From Dreissena polymorpha (lineage: Eukaryota > Mollusca > Bivalvia > Myida > Dreissenidae): a DNA stretch of 64,000 nucleotides. The DNA lies in assembly GCF_020536995.1 (NCBI RefSeq), contig NC_068356.1, positions 25,861,736 through 25,925,735 on the forward strand, given 5' to 3'. This document shows positions 13,710 through 26,100 of the stretch, in pieces. The translations under genes and the position numbers were made by a program. Below the pieces are notes generated by a model that was given only the letters and a program-made list of their open reading frames with translations, searched no databases and was not told the origin of the DNA. Every line of letters begins with the position of its first letter. Position 1 is the first letter of the stretch.

Positions 13710-16053
13710 TGACGTTTTGTGGTTGCTTAACCATTGCAAATTTATTACAAACGTAGACGCGGCACCAAAAAGTTCCATCGGATATGGATTTTGCGTTTTC
13801 ACGTTAGAGGTATTAATTCATACATTACTCTCCGTTGCATGCCTATTGATTATCATATTCAAATATTAATGCACAATTTCATTAACATATTGTCATACTC
13901 TTGAAACAGTGTACATGCTATAATCATTTGGTTCTTTTTTATCAGTTTTTTCCTCATGTAATTCAGGCACTGACTGTCGTGGAGAAAAACATCCAAGATA
14001 CCTTTTCAGAAAACGGGTAAGTTGTAATTGTCATAAATAAGGTAGCTTTTCTGCAATTAAATTCAATGCACTGATATACTAAGCATATTCAAAATGTGCG
14101 TTAATGCTTACAAAAACTGACTTTAACAGCAGAAAAGCTTTGTAAACGGCGTAGTATTCGAACTCGGTCTTGCCACCGAAACCTATGTGTGACGGTGTTG
14201 TGGAATTGGTCTTGATGCGTCTGTTACTTGTCCAAAGTCAATAGCTACTTCGAATTCTATGAGATCCGAACGAAATAGATAAACTCTATATGAGAAATTC
14301 GTAAAGACCAAAGTATCGCAATGATCCGGTTGCATTACGAACAGGCACTTAGTACAGTACAATGCCTAGCAATGGCAACTGTATATTGCATAAGCATAGA
14401 ATTGAAAGCTATATGTGTTCCCTTATTTATATAACCACTTTATATTTAGGATAAGAGCCGAAATATTTTGAATCAATCAACGATAAAAGTCGAGGTTCGA
14501 TTGTAAAGAAAAAATATGTGTTATTCGCTTATTCACAATTTCTCCTGACAAACGGTACCATACACAATGTAAAACTTTCCCTTTCTTTGATTTCATACAA
14601 ATTTCACAAAACATGGGAAATTGATTGCTTACTTAAACTGTCAATAATGACGACATTTACAGGAACCACCCTTTGGTAAAGCTCGTAGCTAACGAAAAGC
14701 TGAAATCAGCTTACAAGAAGAACAAAAGGTATTTCGTATTATATTTTTTTTATTGAGTATTGATTTTTTTCATGAACTATTCCAGTCAGCCATAACATAA
14801 TCATTGGGCCGTTTACAATGGATTTAGAAAGTGAAAAATAAACATAATATTGCATATGACCGATTTTGTAAAGGTTAAAAATTAGTATGTGGAAAGATAT
14901 ACATCTAAGGTCGTGCTCGATCGAGACTGCCATCAACATTTGTTAAAAACTAAACTTAAACTTATAAAAATTAAAACCAATACCATTTTTATATTAAATT
15001 ACAGACTAGTTTCATCGTATACAGAATCCGTCCTCGTCAAGGAAGCGTGTTCAGTGATGATGCAAGAGGTAAAGAGTATGGTCTTTGATTATTTTTTGTA
15101 ACAAGTATTATCTTACAATAATATATACGTTTTCAAAACATGATTTTATTTATAAGAGTGCGTTACATTTTGTTCATTTTGTGCACAACCACATTTTATT
15201 CACGAAAGTATAAACTTGCGCTGTGTTTGTGTAAATTTAATTCGTCAAATGTAAATATTTTAAATGTTAATGGAAGAACAAATTCTTAAAATGTACAATA
15301 TCTCCATATAACATGCCTGTTAGACTGTCAATAGACATAGAATCCCGTTTTATTTTTTACGCGTTTTTTTTAAAGGCGAGTCCGAACAATATAAATAGTA
15401 AAGGCAAAAATTTAAAGTTATATAATTAATTGAAAAAAGTATATCGGTTTCGAATGTCATACAATAATTATTTTCTTCTTTGGTGTCAAAGTAAACTACA
15501 TATTCGTACAGAAAATATTTCACAGTACATGTATGTAAAATTTGTTAAATATTCTCATAATCGTTTGTTTCATATCATAAAACTGCACGCGACTGGATGT
15601 AGTTATAAAGAGGCCACAGAGGCTCTGCAACGAACGGTGGCCAAAAGTATTTTCACAGCATATAGCCTGGCAACAACTCACCGTATGTATTGTCCATATC
15701 AATAATACTACAATGATCAGTTTTGTAAAAAAATATAGCAGTCATATTAGGTTTTTCTTTTCGTATAAATGTCATAGAAATTTCATTCGGATTTACGTTT
15801 TACAAAATGGTTTAAAGAGATATCTGTAACGTGTTTTAGCATAACCAAGCCATTGATACAATTACTAGTCACAGGCAATTTATGATTAGTAAAAGTTTAT
15901 CGTATCATCGAAATAAAACAATTACTTATAAGTGTCTTCGTAGCCTTTGACACTTTAAAAGTTTGACTTGTTATGTAACTTGATGTGTTTTTAGTTCATT
16001 TTCACAAATATTTTGGGTTTTTTAATGCAGGCTCGAGCATAAAAGAATATTGA
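13710..16053 (+). CDS. Putative multi-exon gene of unknown function, 5' end not found
   Basis: Six exon-like segments lie between the two inverted satellite arms: 13710-13809, 13967-14016, 14663-14728, 15005-15068, 15613-15682 and 16031-16053. Each is bounded by AG and GT, and the reading phase carries over every junction to a TGA at 16051-16053. The encoded pieces read in order: DVLWLLNHCKFITNVDAAPK and a short tail, ALTVVEKNIQDTFSENG, NHPLVKLVANEKLKSAYKKN, LVSSYTESVLVKEACSVMMQ, ATEALQRTVAKSIFTAYS and a short tail, and RSSIKEY. I recognise no domain. The fifth exon's acceptor has a poor pyrimidine tract. An upstream candidate exon at 13491-13550 (open frame ending HCHIDGGRQ, then a gtgagc donor) does not join in phase, so the start is unknown. 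It could be a host gene fragment or a gene carried by a larger mobile unit. The evidence is splice and phase consistency only. Confidence 0.4.
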
Positions 16054-16170
16054 TCAAGCGCCCTAGCAGATAGACGTAAGTAAAACACGGAACATAAATT
16101 TTACAGATGAAATTGTAGGTGCTCATGAAATTTCATGTAAGAAATTTTTCTGGATAGTAGATGTATATTC

Positions 16171-16422
16171 ATGTTAAAAAGCAAGTTTTCTTGTAGCGAA
16201 TGTAACAACTTTCATGGTACTCAAAAACTGTGTGAGAATCCTAGTCAATATGTCGTACCAGATTGGATTTTGTTGCAATCTATTTCAAAGGTAAAGCCTG
16301 GTGAACACAAAGACGCTAACATCCTGCAGAAAAGTTCAACATGGCTGACAACACCGTACGGTCGGAAGATGTGTAAGGACAAAAGTGGGATCGTTGCATT
16401 ACAGACACCGGTTTACTGTTAA
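16171..16422 (+). other. Short open frame downstream of the putative gene, doubtful
   Basis: An 83-codon open frame contains a Cys pair (CSEC) and the stretch STWLTTPYGRKMCKDKSG, and ends at TAA. It lies on the same strand as the exon set just upstream but is not linked to it by phase. It could be a 3' exon of an alternative transcript, or chance. I recognise no family. Confidence 0.15.
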
Positions 16423-16429
16423 CTGTTGA

Positions 16430-16790
16430 GTTATCGATCCGGACAGAACTTAAGTGTGCACCACTGCAGTATGATGACATTTAAGTTTTATAGACTTTCA
16501 TGCAATAGTTACTGTCACACAGCTCCGGACATTGAAAGTGGAAGGACGGAGAACCACACAGAAACAATATCGGCGAATGATGATGTATATTTGTTTTAAG
16601 TTTCGTGAAATAGGTACTGTGAAATAGCTCCGGACGTACAACCTTCCTGAATTTCAATCTATTAAGGGGCAATAAATTAATAACGCGTGCACCGCAGTAT
16701 GATTGAACACATTCATATTAAGTTTAATGAAATTTAATAAATAATTATTGATAAACACCTCCGGACATCGCCAAAATAATATTCCTTCAC
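16430..16790. repeat. Degenerate tandem modules ending in 'agctccggacat'
   Basis: Three diverged modules of roughly 110-140 bp each contain a 'gtgcaccgcagtatgatga'-like start, an 'aagttt-atgaaat' middle and a 'cacctccggaca'-like end. The style is that of bivalve interspersed repeats with a tandem core. No ends or target duplications were identified. Confidence 0.45.
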
Positions 16791-17394
16791 TGTCTTAGAG
16801 GGGTAAAAAGCCATCATAATGGAGGTGTCATTTTGTCTACTTACAAGAGTTGGCGCATTCGGATTAAATGCGTATTCTACATGCAATAATAAATGCATGC
16901 AAAAATAAATATCTTTCTTGCAACAAGCGTAAATCTACTGCAAATCTTAGCAAAACATTTGCAAACGTATGTGCGTGTGTATAGTGACGCAATCATACGT
17001 TTTTCCATAGGTAATTTGTTTCTTAATGACAATATGTTTATATTTGATTAATAAAATACCTGGATATTATATGAATATGTCAGTTTCTGTTCCGAATCGC
17101 CCCCCGTGCTTCTTTCTAGCAGCACCATGTACCTTTTGGGATCAAAGATCTTACCCTGTATTATACATACGTACGTGGTCCTTTATTCATGGCAGGTGAT
17201 GAATTGCCAAAACAGAACGGCACAAAACGAAACAAAATACAAAAGCGTACAATAAAGCCGGTGTCACCGCTTTGGAACGGTCAATGTAACTACTGGGCAG
17301 GTTAAACAGGTTAATGAGCGCTCAAACTCATACGTGAATCAGGAATATTCATTATACATACAAGTGTAAAATATAGTACTCTTACATTGTATTA
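16791..17394. other. Intergenic stretch, no gene seen
   Basis: AT-rich sequence between the degenerate modules and the 63-bp minisatellite. I see no splice-bounded open frame or transposon end here. Confidence 0.5.
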
Positions 17395-17853
17395 TATTTA
17401 TGGCTATATGGTTGATAAGAGCGCCTATGTCTTTTGACTAAATCTCGTTCATATTTCAGTATTTATGGCTATATGGCGAATAAGAGCGACTATGTCTTTT
17501 GAATAAATGCTTATAATGGGATAAGAGCGCGTTTGTCTTTTCATTAAATCTCGTTCTAATTTCCGTATTTATTGCCTATATGGATGATAAAAGAGACTAT
17601 TTATTTTAACAAAATGTCGTTCATATTTCCGTATTAATGCTTATCAAGGGAAAAGAGCGCCTATGTATATTGACTAAATCTCGTTCATATTTCCGTATTA
17701 ATGGCTATATGGCGGATAAGAGCGCCTTTGTGGTTTGCCTAAAACTCGTTCACAATTTTGTATTAATGCTTATAATGGCATAAGAGCGCCTTTGTCTTTA
17801 TACAAAATCTCATTCACATTTTCGTATTAATGCTTAAACATAGATAATTGGGG
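17395..17853 (+). repeat. About 63-bp minisatellite, roughly 7 copies
   Basis: The units share 'ttatggctatatgg', 'gataagagcgcc' and 'tttgactaaatctcgttc'. Starts recur near 17397, 17459, 17507, 17568, 17632, 17695, 17760 and 17825. The copies differ by substitutions and small indels, and two subtypes differ in 'ggctatatgg' against 'gcttataatgg'. The array abuts the inverted 57-bp array but is unrelated to it in sequence. Confidence 0.85.
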
Positions 17854-20800
17854 TTATTTACTGTGGCCATAGTCGACTTTCAGTAATGAACGATGGTGTC
17901 ATTTTAAGAGCCATTTACTGTGGCCATAGTCGACTTGCAGTAATGAACGATGGTGTAATTTTAAGATTCATTTACTGTGGCCATAGTCGACTTCCAGTAA
18001 TGAACGATGGTGTCATTTTAAGAGTCATTTACTGTGGCCATAGTCAACTTTTAGTAATGAACGGTGGTGTCATTTTAAGATTCATTTACTGTGACCATAG
18101 TCGAATAGCAGTAATGAACGATGGGTGTCATTTGAAGAGTCATTTACTGTGGCCATAGTCGACTTGCAGTAAGGAACGGTGGTCTTATTTTGAGAGTAAT
18201 TTACTGTGGCCATAGTCGAATTTCAGTAATGAACGATGGTGTTATTTTAAGAGTCATTTACTGTGGCCATAGTCGACTGGAAGTAATGAACGATGGTGTC
18301 ATTTTAAGAGTCATTTACTGTGGCCATAGTCGACTTTTAGTTATGAACGATGGTGTCATTTTAAGAGTCTTTTACTGTGGCCATAGTCGACTTGCAGTAA
18401 TGAACGATGGTCTTATTTTAAGAGTCATTTACTGTGGCCATAGTCGACTTTTAGTATTGAACGATGGTGTCATTTTAAGGGTCATTTACTGTCGCCAAAG
18501 TCGACTTTTAGCAATGAACGATGGTGTCATTTTAAGAGTCATTTACTGTAGCCATAGTCGAATTGCAGTAATGAACGATGGTGTCATTTTAAGAGTCATT
18601 TACTGTGGCCATAGTCGACTTTAAGTAATGAACGATGGTGTCATTTTAAGAGTCTTTTACTGCGGCCATAGTCGACTTGTAATAATGAACGATGGGTGTC
18701 ATTTCAAATCATTTACTGTGGCCATAGTCGACTTTTAGTAATGAACGATGGTGTCATTTTTTAGAGTCATTTACTGTGGCCATAGTCGACCTTTAGTAAT
18801 GAACGATGGTGTCATTTTAAGAGTCTTTTACTGTGGCCGTTGTCGACTTTCAGTAATGAACGATGGCGTCATTTAAGGAGGCATTTACTGTGGCCATAGT
18901 CGACTTGTAATAATAAACGATGGGTGTCATTTTAAGAGTCATTTACTGTGGCCATAGTCGACTTTTAGTAATGAACGATGGTGTCATTTTAATAGTGATT
19001 TACTGTGGCCATAGTCGACTTTGAGTAAAGAACGATGGTGTTATTTTAAGAGTCATTTACTGTGGCCATAGTTGACCTCCAGTAATGAACGATGGTGTCA
19101 TTTTAAGAGTCATTAACTGTTGCCATAGTCGACTTGCAGTAATGAACGATGGTTCCATTTTAAGAGTCATTTACTGTGGCAATAGTCGACTTGCAGTAAT
19201 GAACGATGGTGTCATTTTTAGAGGCATTTACTGTGGCCATAGTCGACTTGCAGTAATGAACGATGGTCTTATTTTAAGAGTCATTTACTGTGGCCATAGT
19301 CGACTTTTAGTATTGAACGATGGTGTCATTTTAAGAGTCATTTACTGTGGCCATAGTCGACCTTTAGTAATGAACGGTGGTTTCATTTTGAGAGTTATTT
19401 ACTGTGGCCATAGTCGACTTGCAGTAATGAATGATGGTCTTATTTTAAGAGTCATATACTGTGGCCATAGTCGACTTGCAGTAATGAACGATGGTGTCAT
19501 TTTAAGTGTCATTTACTGTGGCTATAGTCGACTTTCAGTAATGAACGATGGTGTCATTTTAAGAGTCATTTACTGTGGCCATAGTCGACATTTAGTAATG
19601 AAGGATGGTGTCATTTTAAGAGTCATTTACTGTGGCCATAGTCGACTTTCAGTAATGAACGATGGCGTCATTTTAAGAGTCATTTACTGTGGCCATAGTC
19701 GACTTTTAGTACTGAACGATGGTGTCATTTTAAGAGTCATTTACTGTGGTCATAGTCGACCTTTAGTAATGAACGATGGTGTCATTTTAAGAGTCATTTA
19801 CTGTGGCCATAGTCGACTTGCAGTAATGAATGATGGTCTTATTTTAAGAGTCAATTACTGTGGCCATAGTCGACTTGCAGTAATGGACGATGGTGTCATT
19901 TTAAAGGTCATTTACTGGGGCCATAGTCGACTTGCAGTAATGAACGATGGTCTTATTTTAAGAGTCATATACTGTGGCCATAGTCGACTTCCAGTAATGA
20001 ACAATGGTGTCATTTTAAGTGTCATATACTGTGGCCATAGTCAACTTTCAGTAATGAACGATGGTGTCATTTTAAGAGTCATTTACTGTGGCCATTGTCG
20101 ACTTGCAGTAATGAACGATGGTCTTATTTTAAGAGTCATATACTGTGGCCATAGTCGACTTCCAGTAATGAACAATGGTGTCATTTTAAGTGTCATATAC
20201 TGTGGCCATAGTCGACTTTCAGTAATGAACGATGGTGTCATTTTAAGAGTCATTTACTGTGGCCATAGTCGACTTGCAGTAATGAGCAGTAGTGACATTT
20301 TAAGAGTCATTTACTGTGGCCACAGTCGACTGCCAGTAATGAACGGTGGTGTCATTTTAAGAGTCATTTACTGTGGCCATAGTCGAATTGAAGTAATGAA
20401 CGATGGTGTCATTTTAAGAGTCATTTACTGTGGCCATAGTCGACTTGCAGTAATGAACGATGGTTTCATTTTAAGAGTCATTTACTGTGGCCATAGTCGA
20501 CTTGCAGTAATGAGCAGTGGTGACATTTTAATAATCATTTACTGTGGCCATAGTCGACTGCCAGTAATGAACGGTGGTGTCATTTTATGAGTCATTTACT
20601 GTGGCCATAGTCGAATTGAAGTAATGAACGATGGTGTCATTTTAAGAGTCACTTACTTTGGCCATAGTCGACTTGCAGTAATGAACGATGGTCTTATTTT
20701 AAGAGTCATTTACTGTGACCATAGTCGACTTTCAGTAATGAACGATGGTGTTATTATAAGAGTCATTTACCGTGGCCATAGTCGATTTTTAGTAATGAAC

Positions 20801-21312
20801 GATGGTGTTATTTTAAGAGTCATTTACTGTTGCCATAGTCAACCTTTAGAAATAAACGATGGTGTGATTTTAAGAGTCATTCACTGTGGCCATAGTCGAC
20901 TTTCAGTAATGAACGATGGTGTCATTTTAAGAGTCATTTACTGTGGCCATAGTCGACTTGTAGTAATGAACGATGGGTGTCATTTTAAGAGTCATTTACT
21001 GTGGCCATAGTCGATTTGTAGTAATTAACGATGGGTGTCATTTTAAGAGTCATTTACTGTGGCCATAGTCGACTTGCAGTAATGAACGATGGTGTCATTT
21101 TAAGAGTCATTTTTACTGTGGCCATAGTCGACTTTGAGTAATGAACGATGGTGTTATTTTAAGAGTCATTTACTGTGGCCATATTCGACTTGCAGTAATG
21201 AACGATGGTCTCATTTTAAGAGCCATTTACTGTGGCCATAGTCGACTTTCAGAAATGAAAGATGGTGCGATTTTCAGTGTTATTTACTGTGACCATATTC
21301 GACTTTTAGTAA
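17854..21312 (+). repeat. 57-bp minisatellite array, right arm (about 60 units), inverted
   Basis: This is the same unit as the left array, now in the opposite orientation ('tttactgtggccatagtcga' on the plus strand). The open frame reads on the plus strand for up to 501 codons (19085-20590), with the 19-residue repeat MNDGVILRVIYCGHSRLAV and variants. Variants such as MNDGLILR are common here but rare in the left arm, so the arms have evolved apart. The large block duplications of the left arm are absent, although a short one is visible (the string at 19925-20090 recurs at 20105-20270). The array ends at about 21312 in 'cgacttttagtaaagac'. Confidence 0.95.
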
Positions 21313-22130
21313 AGACTATAGACTATTTATAGTCAAGAACAATAATTCGATTTTAAAATAATCTTTAGTGATAAAGGATGAGGTGTGCTAACGAATGCAA
21401 TTTGAAATATTATTCTCTCACGCCGTGGCTAGACGTCTAGAAGGAAAGAACTAAAAAAATAGACTTTTTGTTTTAAATGTATTAGTCCGTCGGTACCGTA
21501 CATATTACGAACAAACGTATTCGCTTTTAAATGTAACTTAAATCTTTTGAACATCATGCACAAACTATTTAGCGTTGAACTGTTTTGCTGAATAAAAAAA
21601 ATGTTGCGTAATTTGGTGTTTCACTGCCTTTTTGCAGACAATGGAAAAGAGACATTTCAGACAATGGAAAAGAGACGTTCCCAACAAATTCATTTTGCTA
21701 AGTGCTTCCGCGCGAAGGGGATCAGTTATACGTTCAGCTTTGCGATTGGTCAATATATGGTTAGATTATACTAAACTTACAAAACGGCTTTGCGCGTCGC
21801 CTGGTCGATTTGGAGACATTTTTAGTTCGATGCAACACCTTAACTTATTACAAAGTGTTGAAGCATAACCCTCTATTATAAGGGTAATACACTATGAACT
21901 TTTTGTGGCAAAAAAAAAATCCCTTAATTTTGAGTTCTGAATTATAATATACTTTTCTCTTTAAAATCGACATCTAGGAAGAAAAGCGTTATGTATAGTA
22001 TTTTGTGTTTCCCGGTTTTAACACATTTTCATTGTATTTACTTCATATAACGACACTGATTGAGCTATTAGTATTACTACAACAATTTATCAAATTTGTT
22101 TCGCATTATGAACAGCACGTATCTAAAGAG
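21313..22130. other. Intergenic stretch, no gene seen
   Basis: AT-rich sequence with a short direct duplication of 'cagacaatggaaaagagac' at about 21636-21675. I see no phase-consistent exon or transposon end. Confidence 0.55.
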
Positions 22131-22330
22131 AGCTTCCGATCTTGATGGCCCCAAGTGGCTCACCTGAGATTGTTATTGTTCTGATTAACATTTTGACATA
22201 GTTTCATCAAGATTGGATAAAAAATTTGGCCTCAATAGTGGAAGTGAGCTAATGGTTGATGATGCTCAACCGACAGGGTGATCACAATAGCTCATCTTGA
22301 ATTGTGTCCTATTTTAGCCCAAAGAAATTG
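22131..22330. repeat. Fragment of the 'ggcc...gctcacctgag' repeat family
   Basis: The string 'gatggccccaagtggctcac' followed by 'ctgagat', and later 'ttcatcaagattggat', match the modules of the larger element at 31404-32514. Only about 200 bp remain, with neither end intact. Confidence 0.5.
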
Positions 22331-22722
22331 GTTAATGCTGATACAAAAAAAGCATGTTTACGCTTTCCTTAGTACCACAACATTTGAGATGTTATGAAAA
22401 AGTATCTTTCAAACATGTATTTGACTTTTCCTTTTTTTTTTATTAAAAGCTCAAAATTGCATAGAAGTTGAATGAAAATTTGCTTTACGTAACAGATATA
22501 ATTGCGTAATTGGTGTTAACACTTGGAAAATTTGAGCAATTCAAGGCACACATTCTACCTCAGCTGTTCGTAAGCAAATGGGTTAATTCGAATTACACGT
22601 GTTTGACATAAAGAGTAATTTACAGAGAAATAAGCATAATTGCTTAAAAAAGCAAGGAGTTAAATATTTTAATAGTAGCTAATTGGAAATTAATTGACCA
22701 AACACTGTCGCTATTGTTTTTA

Positions 22723-22723
<1 letters not shown>

Positions 22724-22800
<77 letters not shown>
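22724..22800. repeat. (TA)n microsatellite
   Basis: A nearly pure run of TA dinucleotides of about 70 bp lies just downstream of the 3' end of the ASPSCR1 gene. Confidence 0.95.
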
Positions 22801-22888
22801 CAGCATTAAGACATCACCTTTTTTGTCAGAGAGTTGATATCAAAAGGCAAATAAAGCAAAGGAACTACAACCAGTAAAGCATTAAACA

Positions 22889-22894
22889 TTTATT
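22889..22894 (-). terminator. ASPSCR1: Polyadenylation signal of ASPSCR1
   Basis: Read on the minus strand this is AATAAA, about 215 bp after the stop codon of the gene. It is the first canonical signal downstream of that stop that I noticed, so it is the likely cleavage signal. Transcript data are not available here. Confidence 0.6.
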
Positions 22895-23107
22895 CTGCAT
22901 AAACATGTATCAACTCAGAAACAAGGTTATATTTTGTCTGTGAATAAATTAACATCTCTTGTAAAGCATTACATTGTTCAACTGTAAGAGAACAATAATC
23001 ATGAAACAAATACATCACTTAACGAACATAAGTTGTGATACATTGCGTTGTCTCCATAAAAGTTCAAAGCTCATTGTTTATCTTTCAACTCTTCTGTTAA
23101 TCTCATA

Positions 23108-26100
23108 TCATTTCTTGTGACCTGCAGACAAAAGAACATAAATGTCAATAATAATTATGAATCATGCACATTTGCTACAGTATTTTTATTTCATTTAATA
23201 TGCAGTTTAAATTATTGTATTTTTGTTCCTATAAAAAAATATTTTAACATTTAAGCAAAGCATAATAACTGCAACAACAGAAACGAATTTGTAAATAATT
23301 ATTTAAATTAAAGGTACGTTTTAACAAAAAATGTGTTTGTCAGAAACACTATGTCCCCTTCTGCGCTGCTTTGATTTTTTTTTTACCTTTGACCTTGAAG
23401 GATGACCTTGACCTTTCACCACTCAAAATGTGCGGCTCCATGAGATACACATGCATGCCAAATATCAAGTTGCTATCTTTAATATTGCAAAAGTATTCAT
23501 AAAATGAGCGATTTTGGCCACATATATTTGACCTCTGACCTTGAAGGATGACCTTGACCTTTCACCACTCAAAATGTGCAGCTCCATGAGATACACATGT
23601 ATACCAAATATCAAGTTGCTATCTTGAATATTGAAAAAGTTATTGCAAATGTTAAAGTTGGAGCAAACAGACCAACAGACAGACAGGGCAAAAAAAATAT
23701 GTCCCCCACTATAGTTGGTGGGGGACATTTAAATATATTATATCATTCATTCATAATTTATCTACATTAATATATTGGAAATATAACATTACTTTGGTGT
23801 TTTGATGGATTGTATCGTATGAGTTGATTGTTACATTGTCTTTTAGAGAACACAGAACGGATGATACATGTTCATACCAAAAACCAGTGTAATAAGAACA
23901 GTTGGAACACCACAACCATACAATTTTCAATTATTATATAACTCTTTACGATGACAAAAAACACAAATGATGCGTAAATTCAGAACATAAATATAACATT
24001 ATATTGGACTAGACAAATAATTACATGCATTCATGACACCATTTGGATGAGTACACAAATCTGTTTTTTCCCAACTGGTTAAAACAAAAACCAGATTTCC
24101 CACTCTGAGATAAAGAATTCTGATCTGGTAGTCTGTATTTGATACTAAAAATGCACCAATATTCCTGTATTATTATCTGTACGTATATTAACATTATTTG
24201 TTTCATAACATGACCTATGTATCATAATACTTACCCACTTTGAACCATTTTGGGACATGTTTATCAGACTGGTTGCTGGAGGAAGGCGCTGAAGATGATG
24301 TTCCTGCTGCTGCTGCTGATGATGATGATGATGACTCTGTGTTGATTTTCTGTGACTTGGCTGCCTGCTTGCCCTTTCCAGTGTACGTTTTCATATCTGA
24401 TGAAGATTGGTCTTCACTGTTTGTTGCTCCAAGGCTTTAAAGGACAAAATGTTTTTATTTTACCTAACAGTGGACTTAAATGTATTTGTAGACAGTTGCG
24501 TTCTATGCAGTTGCATTAAAATACATCTTAATATATGCTTGTCATTTCTTTCTATATTGTATAAATCTTACCAATATGGTCAATTACATAATTTGTGGCA
24601 TAATGATTAGTTTGTATGTTTGGATTTTTCAATGGTCTTTCAGTTATATCACTGAGGTCAGTTACATCATTTTCATTTTTCCTGTGTCAGCTGATCCACC
24701 AGTAACTGACACCAGAAAGCCTGAGTGCCAAATATACAACAGATACAAACCATTCTGCGACCAGTATGTCAGCTTGCAACTTGGAGCTGGTCTCTGACAG
24801 CAAAGCATCAGACAGATAGTGCTCTGTTGAGAACAAACATTTCAATTCTTGGTGAAATCTCGATGGTATTATCATTTTCATGGCATCAATAAATAAAATG
24901 AGTAATTAATAAGATATATATCAAGGTCAAAACAGAATATTGCCAAATGAGCCTCGCTCTGGGAAAACAGGGCTTAATGCATGTGTGTAAAATATCGTTA
25001 AAGATTAACCTGTGCAGTTCGCACAGGCTTATCAGTGACACACTTTCTGCTTAAAAGATTGTTACTTTAAAGAGACTTCTTTTTAATGAAAAATACAATA
25101 ACAGCGTAAAATGTCGTCCCTGATAAACCTAAGTGGACTGCACAAGCCAATCTGGGACAACACTTTACGCTTATGCATTAAGTCTTATTTTCCCAGAGCC
25201 AGGCTAAAATGGAAGATCAGAAGGACAGTACCTTTTTGATCTTCAGATCCAAAGTATATTAATGCAGCAGGGATGAGCTTGGCCTGAAATTTACAGTTCA
25301 ATACAATTTACCCTTGCATTACTCCATTTGAATTTGAGATCATTAATAAAGCATACTTTTACCTTATGTTAATCAACACAAATAAGAAGACTATAACTGG
25401 ATAATCAATCACTTATAATCTGGATATACATGTAAATGGTTTTCTGTGTTGTAACAAACACATGGTGATTGTATGTATTTGAGTCGGCCTCTTGGAAAAC
25501 CAGGCTTAATTGAGTCATGTTCTGACAAAACTGCGCTTAATGCATGTGCGTAAAGTGTCGTCCCAGATTAGCCTGTGCAGTCCGCACAGGCTAATCAGGG
25601 ACGCCACTTTCCGCTTTTATGGTATTTTTAGTTTTATGGTATTTTTAGTTTCAAGGAAGTCCCTCCTTACCGAAAATCAAGTTTAGGTGGAAAGTTGTGT
25701 CCCTGATTAGCCTGTGCGGACTGCAGGGGCTAATCTGGGACGACACTATACGCACATGCATTATGCCCAGTTTTCTCAGAACAAGACACAATTTATGTCC
25801 AAAAAATGTCACAACCAGATTAGCCAATGCAGTAAGCATAGGCAAATCAGGGACAATACATGTCGCATGAACAGGATTTTTGTTCAGAAGACAATTGATT
25901 CAAATGAAAAATTTCATTTAAGCGGACAGTTTCGTACCTGATAAGTCTGTGCAAACCGCACAGTCTAATCTGGAAGGATAATATAGTCACATGCATTAAG
26001 CATGGTTTTCCCAGAATGCCGCTCAGTTTTAATAGTTGATAATGATTCAGACTTGACTATAGTTGATAATGATTTAGACTTAACTATAGTTGATAATGAT

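Noticed and set aside
19085-20590. 501-residue repeat protein gene
   Set aside because: It follows from a 57-bp unit with one stop-free frame. No promoter, unique ends or splice sites were seen, so I list it as satellite with an open frame.
24240-24440. Plus-strand frame with an Asp run (ADDDDDDS)
   Set aside because: It is the complement of the Ser-rich stretch in ASPSCR1 exon 17, which has matching splice sites and homology.
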